DNA of 64,000 nt. Origin: B30-G6 sp963701385 (lineage in GTDB: Bacteria > Desulfobacterota > Desulfobacteria > Desulfobacterales > B30-G6). The stretch spans positions 62,001-126,000 of the forward strand of contig CAVOZW010000009.1 of the NCBI GenBank assembly GCA_963701385.1, written 5' to 3'. Position 1 is the first letter of the stretch. Each line of letters begins with the position of its first letter. Of the stretch, positions 1 through 9,052 are shown one piece after another. The position numbers were made by a program, and so were the translations under genes. The notes below the pieces were generated by a model. That model did no database searches. It was given only the letters and a program-made list of their open reading frames with translations, and was not told where the DNA came from.

Positions 1-4
1 GATG

Positions 5-193
5 AGAGGGTCCCCTATTTTTTAAAAAAGACATATCATGATGAATCTGCCCCGCTAACGTAGTGCCCTGCTGGATGGATGATGTTTCCCCGGTCTTATG
101 GTATCACCAAACGATCTTGTTTCATCATCCATCCGGCGGGCACAAGGTAAAGCATGGGTTGATATGTCTTTTTGAAAAAATAGGGGACCCTCT
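5..193. repeat. Long inverted-repeat (hairpin) element, MITE-like
   Basis: The terminal arms 5-38 and 160-193 are inverted copies matching at 33 of 34 positions, beginning AGAGGGTCCCCTATTTTTT. A second inner inverted pair lies at 64-84 and 123-142 and shares the core GGATGGATGATG. The whole segment can therefore fold into one long interrupted hairpin. No convincing reading frame lies inside it. The form (short, terminal inverted repeats, no coding) is that of a miniature transposable element, but a structured RNA or a long terminator is also possible. I see no second copy in the window. Confidence 0.6.
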
Positions 194-267
194 TAAACCC
201 CAATCGGAACGTTATTATGACAATCACTATATAAGTACAGAAAACGCGTCATAAAAGGAGAAACAGG

Positions 268-1554
268 ATGAAAGAAGTCGTCATTGTGGGTGGAGCAAGA
301 ACAGCTATAGGAACCTTTGGAAGTGGTTTGAAAACCGTGCCCGTGGTGGAACTGGGATCCATTGTCATGAAAGACGTTTTCAGACGGACCAAACTCCGGC
401 CGGTGGCCAGTGAGGCCATGCAGGCCTTTGCGCCAGACAAATTGAAGGGCAGGGGGCGCATCGAACTGGAAACCCAACACGGCGAGTGGGACGACACCTT
501 TATGCCCATAACCATCGACGAGGTCATCATGGGGAATGTTCTACAGGCGGCTCAGGGGCAGAACCCGGCCCGTCAGGCCATGATTCGGGCAGGGATCCCC
601 AAGGAAACGCCTGCCATGACCATTAACAAGGTGTGCGGGTCCGGCCTAAAAGCTATTGCCATAGGCGCTGCAGCCATCATTTCCAATCAGGCGGAAGTCG
701 TTCTTGCGGGTGGTCAGGAGAGCATGAGTACAGTACCCATGGCATTGCCGAAAGCAAGATGGGGACATCGGATGGAGTTGAACGGTGTGGGGGATATTTA
801 CGATCTGATGGTTTTTGATGGTCTGTACGAAATTTTCTATGGCTACCACATGGGTCTCACCGCCGAGAATATCGCCGAGCTATATCACATCAGCCGGGAA
901 GAACAAGATGAGCTTGCCGTTCTGAGCCACCAGCGCGCGAGAAAGGCAATCGCGGACGGCGATTTTGCCGCAGAAATTGTTCCGGTCACCATCAGGTCGC
1001 GAAAAGGGGAGACGCTGTTCGATACGGACGAAAGGCCCATGGAAACCGACATGGAAAAGATGGCCCGGTTGCGGCCGGCCTTCAAAAAAGACGGCACGGT
1101 GACGGCAGGCAATGCGTCGGGTATCAACGATGGCGCGGCAGCCGTGCTTCTCATGAGTGCTGAAAAGGCAGGCCAACTGGGCCTCGAACCGATCGTAAAA
1201 ATCAAGGCCTTTGCATCCGGGGGTGTAGACCCTGCCTATATGGGCTTAGGTCCGGTACCGGCCGTGAGAAAGGTGCTCGAGACAACGGGGATGCAACTGA
1301 AGGATATCGATATGATCGAACTGAACGAGGCCTTTGCAGCCCAGGCCATCGGTTGTATGCGTGAATTGGGTATTGAAACCAGCCGTCCCAATGAATTGGG
1401 AAGCGGTATTTCACTTGGCCATCCCATTGGTTGCACCGGCGCCCGGCAAATGATCAGCGGTATGAATTTGATGCGACGAAAAGACTACCAAACGGGCCTG
1501 ATCAGCATGTGTATCGGCGGTGGAATGGGCATGGCCATGATCATTGAACGTTGA
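268..1554 (+). CDS. Acetyl-CoA acetyltransferase (thiolase) with an N-terminal-domain insertion
   Basis: A thiolase of 428 residues, which condenses or cleaves acetoacetyl-CoA or 3-ketoacyl-CoA in the cytoplasm. The nucleophilic cysteine is Cys123 in NKVCGSG. The GNASGINDGAAA motif, the NEAFAAQ motif, the catalytic His in GHPIG and the second Cys in CIGGGMG are all present. In ordinary thiolases the first cysteine is near residue 88-90, so about 35 extra residues sit around positions 40-80 (region RPVASEAMQAF to EWDDTFM). The start has a good ribosome site (AAAGGAG, 8-9 bases upstream). It stands alone, behind the hairpin element and followed by a terminator. The exact substrate chain length cannot be read from the sequence. 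Confidence 0.93.
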   Translation: MKEVVIVGGARTAIGTFGSGLKTVPVVELGSIVMKDVFRRTKLRPVASEAMQAFAPDKLKGRGRIELETQHGEWDDTFMPITIDEVIMGNVLQAAQGQNPARQAMIRAGIPKETPAMTINKVCGSGLKAIAIGAAAIISNQAEVVLAGGQESMSTVPMALPKARWGHRMELNGVGDIYDLMVFDGLYEIFYGYHMGLTAENIAELYHISREEQDELAVLSHQRARKAIADGDFAAEIVPVTIRSRKGETLFDTDERPMETDMEKMARLRPAFKKDGTVTAGNASGINDGAAAVLLMSAEKAGQLGLEPIVKIKAFASGGVDPAYMGLGPVPAVRKVLETTGMQLKDIDMIELNEAFAAQAIGCMRELGIETSRPNELGSGISLGHPIGCTGARQMISGMNLMRRKDYQTGLISMCIGGGMGMAMIIER

Positions 1555-1620
1555 TTTTTCTCTTTACTTTTTAGACAATTATTGCTAAAAATCAAATCTT
1601 AAGCGGTTATTTTAAATTTT

Positions 1621-1650
1621 GGTAATGATTTAATAAATCATTACCATTTT
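1621..1650 (+). terminator. Rho-independent-like terminator after the thiolase
   Basis: A 10-bp perfect stem GGTAATGATT / AATCATTACC with a 5-nt loop is followed by ATTTT. It is A+T-rich and therefore of moderate strength, about 70 bases behind the thiolase stop. Confidence 0.5.
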
Positions 1651-1774
1651 GAACGCCACGCATGATAGCTTTTATGATGAAACGTTCCGAGACCGCTACG
1701 GTAAATATCGTCAAACAACCAGTATAGAATTCTGGTCTGAGAATCGGGTTGAAAAATGTAGTCGGGAGATCCAT

Positions 1775-1930
1775 ATGAACGTTAGCAGAAAATTGGGCAT
1801 TCTGGTTTTTTGTGGTGTGCCGGCGATTGTCGGCGGTGGAATTTTATATGCTGTTTTTGGAAATTATATGCCTGTCTTTATTTATGAACTATTGCTTGTT
1901 TTTGCAGCTGGTAGCTATGTAAGCAGATAG
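1775..1930 (+). CDS. Small two-helix membrane protein, hypothetical
   Basis: A 51-residue reading frame beginning MNVSRKLGIL with a GGGAG site 7-8 bases upstream. Two hydrophobic stretches (about residues 6-25 and 30-46) predict a small inner-membrane hairpin protein. The same frame is open further upstream from 1649, but that part is hydrophilic and lacks a ribosome site, so the internal ATG is preferred. I do not recognise a family. It could be a chance frame. Confidence 0.4.
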   Translation: MNVSRKLGILVFCGVPAIVGGGILYAVFGNYMPVFIYELLLVFAAGSYVSR

Positions 1931-2122
1931 AGCCCTGCCATTTGACGCACCATGTCACCCGTCACAACGACTTACCCCAACGTTGAACGTGATGAATAAT
2001 GGAAACAGCTCAATTTGGGTGTCACACAAACCTCTTTCAACGTGGATCTCACAGGACCTGCTTGGTTAATTGATTTCAATAACCATCCCCTTAACAACAT
2101 GCTAGAACAAACTGGGGGTCGT

Positions 2123-3259
2123 ATGACCGAAAAAACTGCCAGCTATTCGATTTTATTGTTTTTCTTGGCCTGCTTTCTGATATCGATCCTTTTTCTCGGA
2201 TGGCTTTTGTGGCCGTTTATATCCATTATCGTTATTGCGGCTGTCGTGTCCGGAATATTCAGTCCGCTCTATCGTTTTATCAACCACAGTGATTCCATTC
2301 GGCCTGCTATTGCGTCTTTTCTGACCTGCTGCGTCATTTTCTGTATTCTTTTTATCCCGATCGTTTTTTTTGTGGGCATTTTGTCAAAGGAGGCCTATGA
2401 TCTCTATCTGGCGGCCAAGGATGCCCTGATCAGCCGGCAGATCAGTGCACTCATGGAAGGCAGCAGAATCCTTGAGCTGACCAACGATGTGCTGGCGAAT
2501 TTCAATTTTCAGATTACCGTAGAGCAGCTAAACCTCTACATATCCGAGATCGCCAAATTCGTGGGTCTTTTTCTGTACGACCAGGCAAGATCGATTGCCT
2601 CCAATATGCTGGCATTTTTTATTAATTTTTTTCTGATGCTGCTCGTTATCTATTACCTGCTCATCGATGGCGGGCGGCTTGTTTCTTTTATCGTGGATCT
2701 ATCGCCACTACCCAACAATCAGGACCAAATCCTGCTAAAAAAATTCAAGGATATGGCCGGAGCGATTCTGATCGGAAATGGAGCCGGCGGTTTGATCCAG
2801 GGGGTGGCAGGGGGGATCGTTTTCAGCATCTTTGGGTTACCCTCACCTTTTCTTTGGGGCGTCATCATGGGGCTACTGGCGTTTTTGCCGATAATCGGCA
2901 TTGGTATGGTTTTTATTCCTGCCGCTATCTATCTGCTTCTTAAAGGCCGGATGGCGGCAAGTATCTTCTTTGTTGTTTTCTACCTTGTTCTTTCGGGGGG
3001 GGTCGAATACTTATTCAAGCCCAAACTCGTGGGACAGAGGGTGCAAATGCATACGCTGCTGGTGTTCTTAGCCATTATCGGCGGGCTAAAACTTTTTGGT
3101 ATTCTGGGCATTATTTACGGCCCACTGGTGATTACCGCATTCCTGACCCTGACCGATATCTACCGCTCCAACTACCAGACAATGGTGAATCCTTTGGATA
3201 TAACGTGTAAAGAAACAAGGACATCTGAATCTCAAGAATCACAGACAATAGAACGATAA
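2123..3259 (+). CDS. AI-2E family transporter (PerM/YdiK-like permease)
   Basis: A 378-residue integral membrane protein with the typical layout of the AI-2E/PerM family: N-terminal helices (about residues 8-85), a periplasmic stretch, and a C-terminal block of closely spaced helices. The block contains GNGAGGLIQGVAGGIVFSIFG and the conserved end LKLFGILGIIYGPLVITAFLT. The family exports small molecules or acts as a Na+/H+ antiporter, and its substrate is usually unknown. The start at 2123 is chosen because GGGGG lies 5 bases upstream; an upstream extension to 2015 is hydrophilic and has no ribosome site. It ends 8 bases before gyrA and may be co-transcribed with it. Confidence 0.85.
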   Translation: MTEKTASYSILLFFLACFLISILFLGWLLWPFISIIVIAAVVSGIFSPLYRFINHSDSIRPAIASFLTCCVIFCILFIPIVFFVGILSKEAYDLYLAAKDALISRQISALMEGSRILELTNDVLANFNFQITVEQLNLYISEIAKFVGLFLYDQARSIASNMLAFFINFFLMLLVIYYLLIDGGRLVSFIVDLSPLPNNQDQILLKKFKDMAGAILIGNGAGGLIQGVAGGIVFSIFGLPSPFLWGVIMGLLAFLPIIGIGMVFIPAAIYLLLKGRMAASIFFVVFYLVLSGGVEYLFKPKLVGQRVQMHTLLVFLAIIGGLKLFGILGIIYGPLVITAFLTLTDIYRSNYQTMVNPLDITCKETRTSESQESQTIER

Positions 3260-3267
3260 GGTGAAAC

Positions 3268-5694
3268 ATGACGACGAGTGAATTTACACCCGAAATCAGC
3301 ATCGAAAAAGAGATGAAAAAGTCATATCTCGACTATGCCATGAGCGTCATCATCGGCCGGGCACTGCCCGATGTCAGGGATGGCCTCAAGCCGGTTCATC
3401 GCCGGGTACTTTTTGCGATGCGGGAACTTAAAAACGACTGGAACAAGGCCTATAAAAAATCGGCAAGAATTGTCGGTGATGTTATCGGTAAGTATCACCC
3501 CCATGGGGATACCGCCGTCTACGATACCATTGTTCGAATGGCCCAGAATTTTTCCATGCGCTACCCGTTGGTGGACGGGCAGGGCAACTTTGGGTCCGTG
3601 GATGGAGATCCGCCTGCTGCCATGCGCTACACAGAGATTCGAATGATGCAGCTTTCGCATCAGATGCTCATGGACCTGGAGAAGGATACGGTCGATCTGA
3701 TTCCCAACTACGACGAATCCATGACCGAGCCGTCTGTTCTGCCGACCGTGATTCCAACCTTGTTGGCAAACGGATCCTCCGGGATTGCCGTTGGCATGGC
3801 GACCAACATACCACCCCACAACCTTTGTGAACTCATCGATGCCATTAGCGCCCTCATCGATGACCCTGCCATATCCATCGATGGACTCATGCAATGGATT
3901 CCAGGGCCTGATTTTCCCACCGCTGGTATCATTCATGGTATACAGGGAATCAAAGATGCCTATCATACCGGCAGAGGGATCATTCGTGTCAGGGCGCGGG
4001 CCAATATCGAAAAAGACAAGCGCACGGGCAGTGAGACCATTGTCATCACCGAAATCCCCTATCAGGTCAACAAGGCCCGTGTCATAGAAAAAGTGGCCGA
4101 GTTGATGAAGTCAAAGCACCTGGACGGCATAAAGTTCATCAGAGACGAGTCCGACCGGGACGGCATGCGTATCGCCCTGGGGTTGAAAAAAGACCAGGTG
4201 GCGGGGGTCATCGTAAATAAGCTATACAAGCACACGCAGCTCGAAAATACATTCGGGATCATCTTTCTTGCCGTCGTTAACAAACAACCTGAAGTATTGA
4301 ACCTGAAAGCACTTCTGGATCATTTTATTCTGCACCGTAAAGAGGTGATCGTCCGTCGTACACGCTACGATTTGAACAAGGCCGAAGCCAGGGCCCATAT
4401 CCTCGAAGGTTTGAAAATCGCGTTGGATCACCTGGATAAAATCGTGGCCCTTATCCGCAGCTCCAATACACCGCCGGAAGCGAAAACCCGCCTGATGGAA
4501 GAATTTGACCTGTCGCCTTTGCAGGCCCAGGCCATTCTGGATATGCGCCTCCAGAGATTGACAGGCCTCGAAAGAGGCAAGATCAACGATGAGTATGTCA
4601 GCCTCCTGAAAGATATCGCTTATTTCAAGGAAATTCTGGGGAGTGAAAGACTGGTTTTGAACATCATCAAAGGAGAACTGGTCGAAATAAGAAAGGAATA
4701 CGGAGATTCCCGTCGAACCGAGATCGTCGAGGCGACGCGTGAGTTGACCATCGAGGACATGATCGTTGAAGAGGACATGGTGGTTACCATTTCCAATAGT
4801 GGTTATATCAAGCGTAACCCCATTACGCTGTACCAAAGCCAGCGGCGTGGCGGCAAGGGAAAGACCGCCATGGGGACCAAGGAGGAAGATTTTGTGGAAC
4901 GTCTCTTCGTCGCCTCGACCCATCACACATTCCTCTTTTTTACCAACAAGGGTAGAGTTTACTGGCGCAAAGTTTACGAGATACCCCAGGCCGGGCGTTT
5001 GAGCAAGGGCAAAGCCATCGTCAATCTTTTGAACCTCGAGAAGGATGAGGAGCTGGCAACGGTTCTCGACGTCCCTTCATTTGATCCGGGTTCCTTTATT
5101 ATCATGGCCACCAAGAACGGACTGGTGAAAAAAACGGATCTCATGGCCTACAGCCGCCCACGCGTGGGTGGAATCATAGCGTTGAGCCTGGTATCGGGTG
5201 ATGAACTCATTTGTGCCCGCATAACGGATGGAACCCGGAACGTGTTCTTGGGGTCCGTGAAAGGGAAGTCTATCCGGTTTCATGAATCCGATGTCCGCCC
5301 CACGGGCAGGGTGGCCCAGGGAGTCCGCGGGATGCGGTTGTCTTCCGGAGACAGCATCGTCGGCATGGAGGTCATGGGTCACGGGCAGACGCTGTTTACA
5401 GCAACCGAAAACGGCTATGGGAAGCGAACATCGATTGATGCCTACCCGATTCAAAAACGCGGTGGCCTGGGTGTTATTACCATCAAAACCAGCAAAAGAA
5501 ACGGAAAAGTCGTCTCCATTTTGTTGGTGGAAGAGGATGATGACCTGATGCTCATGACCGATATTGGCAAGATTATCCGCATGCCCATCAGGGGTATTTC
5601 CGTCATCAGCCGCAATACCCAGGGTGTGACACTGATCGATATAGAAAAAGACGAGCGTGTGGTCGGTGCCGCACGCCTGGCTGAGAAAGAATAA
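3268..5694 (+). CDS. gyrA: DNA gyrase subunit A
   Basis: An 808-residue type IIA topoisomerase subunit that cuts and rejoins DNA during negative supercoiling. The catalytic tyrosine is Tyr121 in AAMRYTEIR. The quinolone-resistance region reads HPHGDTAVYDTIV, with Thr82 and Asp86 at the places of E. coli Ser83 and Asp87. The C-terminal wrapping domain carries the gyrase-specific GyrA box QRRGGKG at about residue 525, which separates it from ParC. gyrB is not in the window. The stop codon lies inside a perfect palindrome (5691-5715) belonging to a dispersed repeat family. Confidence 0.98.
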   Translation: MTTSEFTPEISIEKEMKKSYLDYAMSVIIGRALPDVRDGLKPVHRRVLFAMRELKNDWNKAYKKSARIVGDVIGKYHPHGDTAVYDTIVRMAQNFSMRYPLVDGQGNFGSVDGDPPAAMRYTEIRMMQLSHQMLMDLEKDTVDLIPNYDESMTEPSVLPTVIPTLLANGSSGIAVGMATNIPPHNLCELIDAISALIDDPAISIDGLMQWIPGPDFPTAGIIHGIQGIKDAYHTGRGIIRVRARANIEKDKRTGSETIVITEIPYQVNKARVIEKVAELMKSKHLDGIKFIRDESDRDGMRIALGLKKDQVAGVIVNKLYKHTQLENTFGIIFLAVVNKQPEVLNLKALLDHFILHRKEVIVRRTRYDLNKAEARAHILEGLKIALDHLDKIVALIRSSNTPPEAKTRLMEEFDLSPLQAQAILDMRLQRLTGLERGKINDEYVSLLKDIAYFKEILGSERLVLNIIKGELVEIRKEYGDSRRTEIVEATRELTIEDMIVEEDMVVTISNSGYIKRNPITLYQSQRRGGKGKTAMGTKEEDFVERLFVASTHHTFLFFTNKGRVYWRKVYEIPQAGRLSKGKAIVNLLNLEKDEELATVLDVPSFDPGSFIIMATKNGLVKKTDLMAYSRPRVGGIIALSLVSGDELICARITDGTRNVFLGSVKGKSIRFHESDVRPTGRVAQGVRGMRLSSGDSIVGMEVMGHGQTLFTATENGYGKRTSIDAYPIQKRGGLGVITIKTSKRNGKVVSILLVEEDDDLMLMTDIGKIIRMPIRGISVISRNTQGVTLIDIEKDERVVGAARLAEKE

Positions 5695-5715
5695 ATTCGT
5701 CCGGGACGAATTTAT
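5691..5715. repeat. Perfect palindrome at the gyrA stop (ATAAATTCG family)
   Basis: Arms ATAAATTCGTCC and GGACGAATTTAT surround a single G. The gyrA stop codon TAA is in the left arm. Related palindromes occur at 24337, 41139, 54620 and 61064. There is no T-run, so it is not a classical terminator. Confidence 0.75.
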
Positions 5716-5731
5716 CCGCCTTCGTAGAATA

Positions 5732-5752
5732 CCACGGGTTTACCCGTGGGGA
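5732..5752 (+). promoter_or_regulatory. Hairpin covering the gpsA ribosome site
   Basis: A perfect 8-bp stem CCACGGGT / ACCCGTGG (5732-5739 with 5742-5749) ends 6 bases before the gpsA ATG. Its 3' arm contains the only G-rich stretch (GTGGGGA) that can serve as the ribosome site. It could hold translation of gpsA low or act as an mRNA switch. This is an inference from position only. Confidence 0.4.
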
Positions 5753-5755
5753 TCC

Positions 5756-6799
5756 ATGGATCTTCAAAAGATGCTTGAAGACATAACAGAATATAACATT
5801 GGTGTTGTGGGAGCCGGCAGTTGGGGAACTGCCTTGGCGAACCTTCTCGCCACCAAGGGATATGCCGTTGACCTGTGGGTGAATGAAGTATCTGTCAGGG
5901 ACGAAATTCTGAACTACAGGGAAAATCGGACATTTTTACCGCAGATCAAACTGTCCAGCCGGTTGACGCCTTGGAACGATATCGGAGCTGTGGTTTCAGG
6001 CAAAGACATGTTGCTGACGGTGGTGCCATCCCACCTTGTGCGGCAGGTTGCCGGCAAAATGTCGTCTCACGTATCCCCTGACGCAATCATCGTGTCGGCA
6101 TCAAAAGGTATAGAGAATAAGACCTATTCGACCATGACCCAGGTTCTAAGAGACATGCTCCCGAAAATCCGTGCAGGAAACGTTGCGGCTCTGTCGGGTC
6201 CGAGTTTCGCTTTAGAAGTGGCCAGGGCCATGCCCACCGTCGTGACGGTGGCATCCAGTGACTTGACGGTGGCCGAAACCATCCAGCATGTTTTTGCCAC
6301 GCCTTTTTTTCGAGTGTACACCAACGATGATCCCATCGGTGTGGAGCTCGGAGGGTCGGTAAAGAATGTGATTGCCATAGCAGCCGGTATCATCGATGGA
6401 TTGGGTCTCGGTCTGAACACCCGGGCGGCGCTGATTACGAGAGGCCAAACCGAGATCAGAAGACTGGGACTGAAGATGGGGGCCAATCCCAGGACCTTCA
6501 CCGGGCTGGCCGGTATCGGTGATCTGATTCTGACATGTACAGGTGATTTGAGCCGGAATCACACCGTTGGCAAGAGAATCGGTCAGGGTGAAAAACTGGC
6601 GCATATCCTGTCGAGTATGAAAATGGTTGCAGAAGGAGTCAAAACATCTGAATCCGTTTACAATTTATCCCGCAGTCTGGGTGTTGACATGCCCATATCC
6701 CATGAAATTTATCATGTGCTGTATGAGGATGTCTCTCCTCAAGATGCGCTGTTTCGTCTCATGACCCGGGATCTCAAGCAGGAACTGGACGAGAACTGA
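5756..6799 (+). CDS. gpsA: NAD(P)+-dependent glycerol-3-phosphate dehydrogenase
   Basis: A 347-residue cytoplasmic enzyme that reduces dihydroxyacetone phosphate to sn-glycerol 3-phosphate, the backbone for phospholipids. The N-terminal Rossmann motif is GVVGAGSWGTALA. The C-terminal domain shows KNVIAIAAGI with the catalytic Lys, then NTRAALITRG and GLAGIGDLILTCTG. The frame is open further upstream, but that part overlaps gyrA and the palindrome, so the ATG at 5756 is used; a second ATG at 5771 is possible. glpK lies 4 kb downstream, but nothing ties the two into one operon. Confidence 0.95.
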   Translation: MDLQKMLEDITEYNIGVVGAGSWGTALANLLATKGYAVDLWVNEVSVRDEILNYRENRTFLPQIKLSSRLTPWNDIGAVVSGKDMLLTVVPSHLVRQVAGKMSSHVSPDAIIVSASKGIENKTYSTMTQVLRDMLPKIRAGNVAALSGPSFALEVARAMPTVVTVASSDLTVAETIQHVFATPFFRVYTNDDPIGVELGGSVKNVIAIAAGIIDGLGLGLNTRAALITRGQTEIRRLGLKMGANPRTFTGLAGIGDLILTCTGDLSRNHTVGKRIGQGEKLAHILSSMKMVAEGVKTSESVYNLSRSLGVDMPISHEIYHVLYEDVSPQDALFRLMTRDLKQELDEN

Positions 6800-6838
6800 A
6801 ATTTTTCAAAGATGTTCGTTTGATGGGGTGTCAAGCCA

Positions 6839-7582
6839 ATGGATCGAAAGCAGGAACATAAGGGTGCCGGCCACAGGCAGCGCTTGAGAGAAAAGTTTCT
6901 GGACACCGGTCTGGGTGGATTTCACGATTATGAAGTGATCGAGTTGCTTTTGACCCTTGGAACGCCCCGCAAGGATTGTAAGGAGGCGGCAAAATCGGCC
7001 CTGAAACGATTTAAGACGCTTGAAGGGGTTTTCGAGGCATCTTCACGGGAATTGCGCGAGATCAAGGGTATTGGTAAGAAAAACCTGTTTGGTATCAAGT
7101 TGATCAAAGCTGCAGCGGATCGTTTTTTAAACGCCAGCCTTATCCTGAAAGACCCGATCAACAACTCAAAGGCGTTATACGCGTATCTCACCGGCAGCAT
7201 GAGAGCTAAGAGCCGGGAATGCTTCAAGGCTGTTTATCTGGATGCCAAGAATCGGGTTCTCGCCGCGGAAACGCTTTTTCAAGGCACCTTGACCGCCAGT
7301 TCTGTATATCCCAGAGAAGTTGTCCGTGCGGCACTGGATCACCGTGCTGCGGCGCTTATTTTCGCGCATAACCACCCATCCGGAGATCCCGAGCCTTCCG
7401 AAGAAGATATCGTTATCACACGCAAACTTATCTTTGCCTGCCAGATGATGGGCATCGCAGTTCACGAACATGTCATCATTGGACATAACCGATACTTCAG
7501 TTTTGCCGATCAAGGCTATATAAATAGGTTTAACAGGGAATATGAAAGAAGAGAAACCGAGTTTTCCCATCTGCTTCGGTAA
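6839..7582 (+). CDS. radC: RadC family JAB/MPN-domain protein
   Basis: A 247-residue protein with N-terminal helix-hairpin-helix-like sequence (GIGKKNLFGIKL, about residues 75-87) and a C-terminal JAMM metal site HNHPSGDPEPSEED at about residues 176-190. The family was named for DNA repair, but its biochemical role is unsettled. It is 40 bases behind gpsA, and its 3' end overlaps the next gene by 41 bases, so it leads a four-gene run with pgk. Confidence 0.92.
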   Translation: MDRKQEHKGAGHRQRLREKFLDTGLGGFHDYEVIELLLTLGTPRKDCKEAAKSALKRFKTLEGVFEASSRELREIKGIGKKNLFGIKLIKAAADRFLNASLILKDPINNSKALYAYLTGSMRAKSRECFKAVYLDAKNRVLAAETLFQGTLTASSVYPREVVRAALDHRAAALIFAHNHPSGDPEPSEEDIVITRKLIFACQMMGIAVHEHVIIGHNRYFSFADQGYINRFNREYERRETEFSHLLR

Positions 7583-7856
7583 TTTGGAAATTGTGTTTCC
7601 GGAGGGCGATGGCGGTCTCAGGACATCCCCTGAGCACTGCATGGCATGCCTGCAGAAAACAGAATGTCTGAGAAAAGCAATGCAAGGGTCATCGGGTATC
7701 AATGTTCGCGAGGCAGCCGTTGACAGGGCGTATACATCCGGATCAATAGGGTTTGTTGAGCGTTGGTCGAGAAAAAAGGAATTGAAACGTCGTTTGAAGC
7801 AACAGGCCAAAAGTGAGAAGTCAAAAGTGAAAAAGCAATGGAGGGATGTACCATGA
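7542..7856 (+). CDS. Conserved-looking hypothetical protein with a short cysteine cluster
   Basis: A 104-residue protein with an N-terminal half containing CMACLQKTEC (Cys pattern CxxCxxxxxC) that could bind iron-sulfur or zinc. The C-terminus is highly basic and charged (from about residue 75, RKKELKRRLKQQ). It starts inside radC with AGGG upstream and ends with an ATGA overlap onto pgk, so translation is probably coupled to both neighbours. I do not recognise a named family. The tight packing argues that it is a real gene. Confidence 0.65.
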   Translation: MKEEKPSFPICFGNLEIVFPEGDGGLRTSPEHCMACLQKTECLRKAMQGSSGINVREAAVDRAYTSGSIGFVERWSRKKELKRRLKQQAKSEKSKVKKQWRDVP

Positions 7857-9052
7857 GAAACATCGAGGACATCGATATATCCGGCAAAAGAGTCTTCATC
7901 AGGGTTGATTTTAATGTGCCCATCGACAGCAAACAACAGATTACAGATGACGCCAGAATTGAAGCGGTGCTGCCGACACTGAAATATGCCCTGTCCCAGA
8001 AGGCCTGCGTTATTCTTGCCTCACATCTGGGCCGGCCCAAGGGGCAAGTCAAAATGGAGTTCAGCCTGCAACCGGTGGCCCGTCGCTTGGGCGAGATCCT
8101 CGGGCTGGAAGTGATGATGGCCCCGGATTGTATTGGTGAGGACGTGGCTGCAATGGTTGGCGCTATGAAAGGTGGACAGGTACTGCTACTGGAGAATCTC
8201 CGTTTCCACCAGAGGGAAGAACAAAATGACGCTGACTTTGGAAAGGCCCTGGCCGCACTATGTGACGTTTATATCAACGATGCCTTTGCCGTGTCCCATC
8301 GTGCGAACGCCTCGGTGGTGTCCATCACGGAATATGCACCCATTTCGGCAGCAGGGCTGCTCCTGAAAAGGGAACTCGATTTTTTCGATAAAGCCATGAA
8401 GAATCCAGTCCGCCCGCTGGTGGCCATTGTGGGTGGTGCCAAGGTATCGAGCAAGTTGTCGGCACTGAGAAATATGCTGCAGCATGTGGACAAGATCATC
8501 GTGGGCGGGGCCATGGCGAATACCTTTATCAAAGCCAGCGGCTGTGATGTGGGTCGATCGCTGCTGGAGGCGGACCTGGTGGATACGGCTACGGATGTCA
8601 TGGCAAAAGCCCGGCAACGCGGTATCAAATTCTACATGCCGGTGGACGTCGTTGTCGCAGACCGTTTGGACCCCGATGCCGAGCTGAAAACCGTTCCCGT
8701 ACAGGAGATCCCCCCGCAATGGTTGGTCACCGATATAGGGACGGCCACATCCAGTCTGTTTTCGGAAGTGCTACAGGATGCCGGGACGATTATCTGGAAC
8801 GGACCCATGGGAGTGTTTGAAATGGCTTCCTTCAGTCATGGGACCTTTGCGCTTGCCAGGGCGGTTGCAGCCTCAACGGCTTTATCCATTATCGGCGGAG
8901 GCGAAACCGGAAGCGCAATACAGCTCGCCGGTGTAGGCGATCAAATGTCCTATATTTCGACGGGTGGCGGTGCTTTCCTGACCCTCATGGAAGGAGAACA
9001 ACTGGTGGCAGTGGCAGCTTTAGAGAAAGCCGCACTTTCGGATATGTCATGA
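7853..9052 (+). CDS. pgk: Phosphoglycerate kinase
   Basis: A 399-residue glycolytic and gluconeogenic kinase interconverting 1,3-bisphosphoglycerate + ADP and 3-phosphoglycerate + ATP. Visible signatures are RVDFNVP near the N-terminus, the LASHLGRPKG loop, LLENLRFH, VGGAKVSSK, NGPMGVFE and the C-terminal GGGETGSAI. The ATG at 7853 overlaps the previous stop (ATGA) and has GGAGGG about 8 bases upstream. The in-frame ATG at 7838 has no such site. Its own stop overlaps the next start, also as ATGA. Confidence 0.97.
   Translation: MRNIEDIDISGKRVFIRVDFNVPIDSKQQITDDARIEAVLPTLKYALSQKACVILASHLGRPKGQVKMEFSLQPVARRLGEILGLEVMMAPDCIGEDVAAMVGAMKGGQVLLLENLRFHQREEQNDADFGKALAALCDVYINDAFAVSHRANASVVSITEYAPISAAGLLLKRELDFFDKAMKNPVRPLVAIVGGAKVSSKLSALRNMLQHVDKIIVGGAMANTFIKASGCDVGRSLLEADLVDTATDVMAKARQRGIKFYMPVDVVVADRLDPDAELKTVPVQEIPPQWLVTDIGTATSSLFSEVLQDAGTIIWNGPMGVFEMASFSHGTFALARAVAASTALSIIGGGETGSAIQLAGVGDQMSYISTGGGAFLTLMEGEQLVAVAALEKAALSDMS

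Noticed and set aside
63..254. 63-codon frame inside the hairpin element at the left edge
   Set aside because: It only reflects the inverted repeat sequence, has no ribosome site and no protein-like composition.
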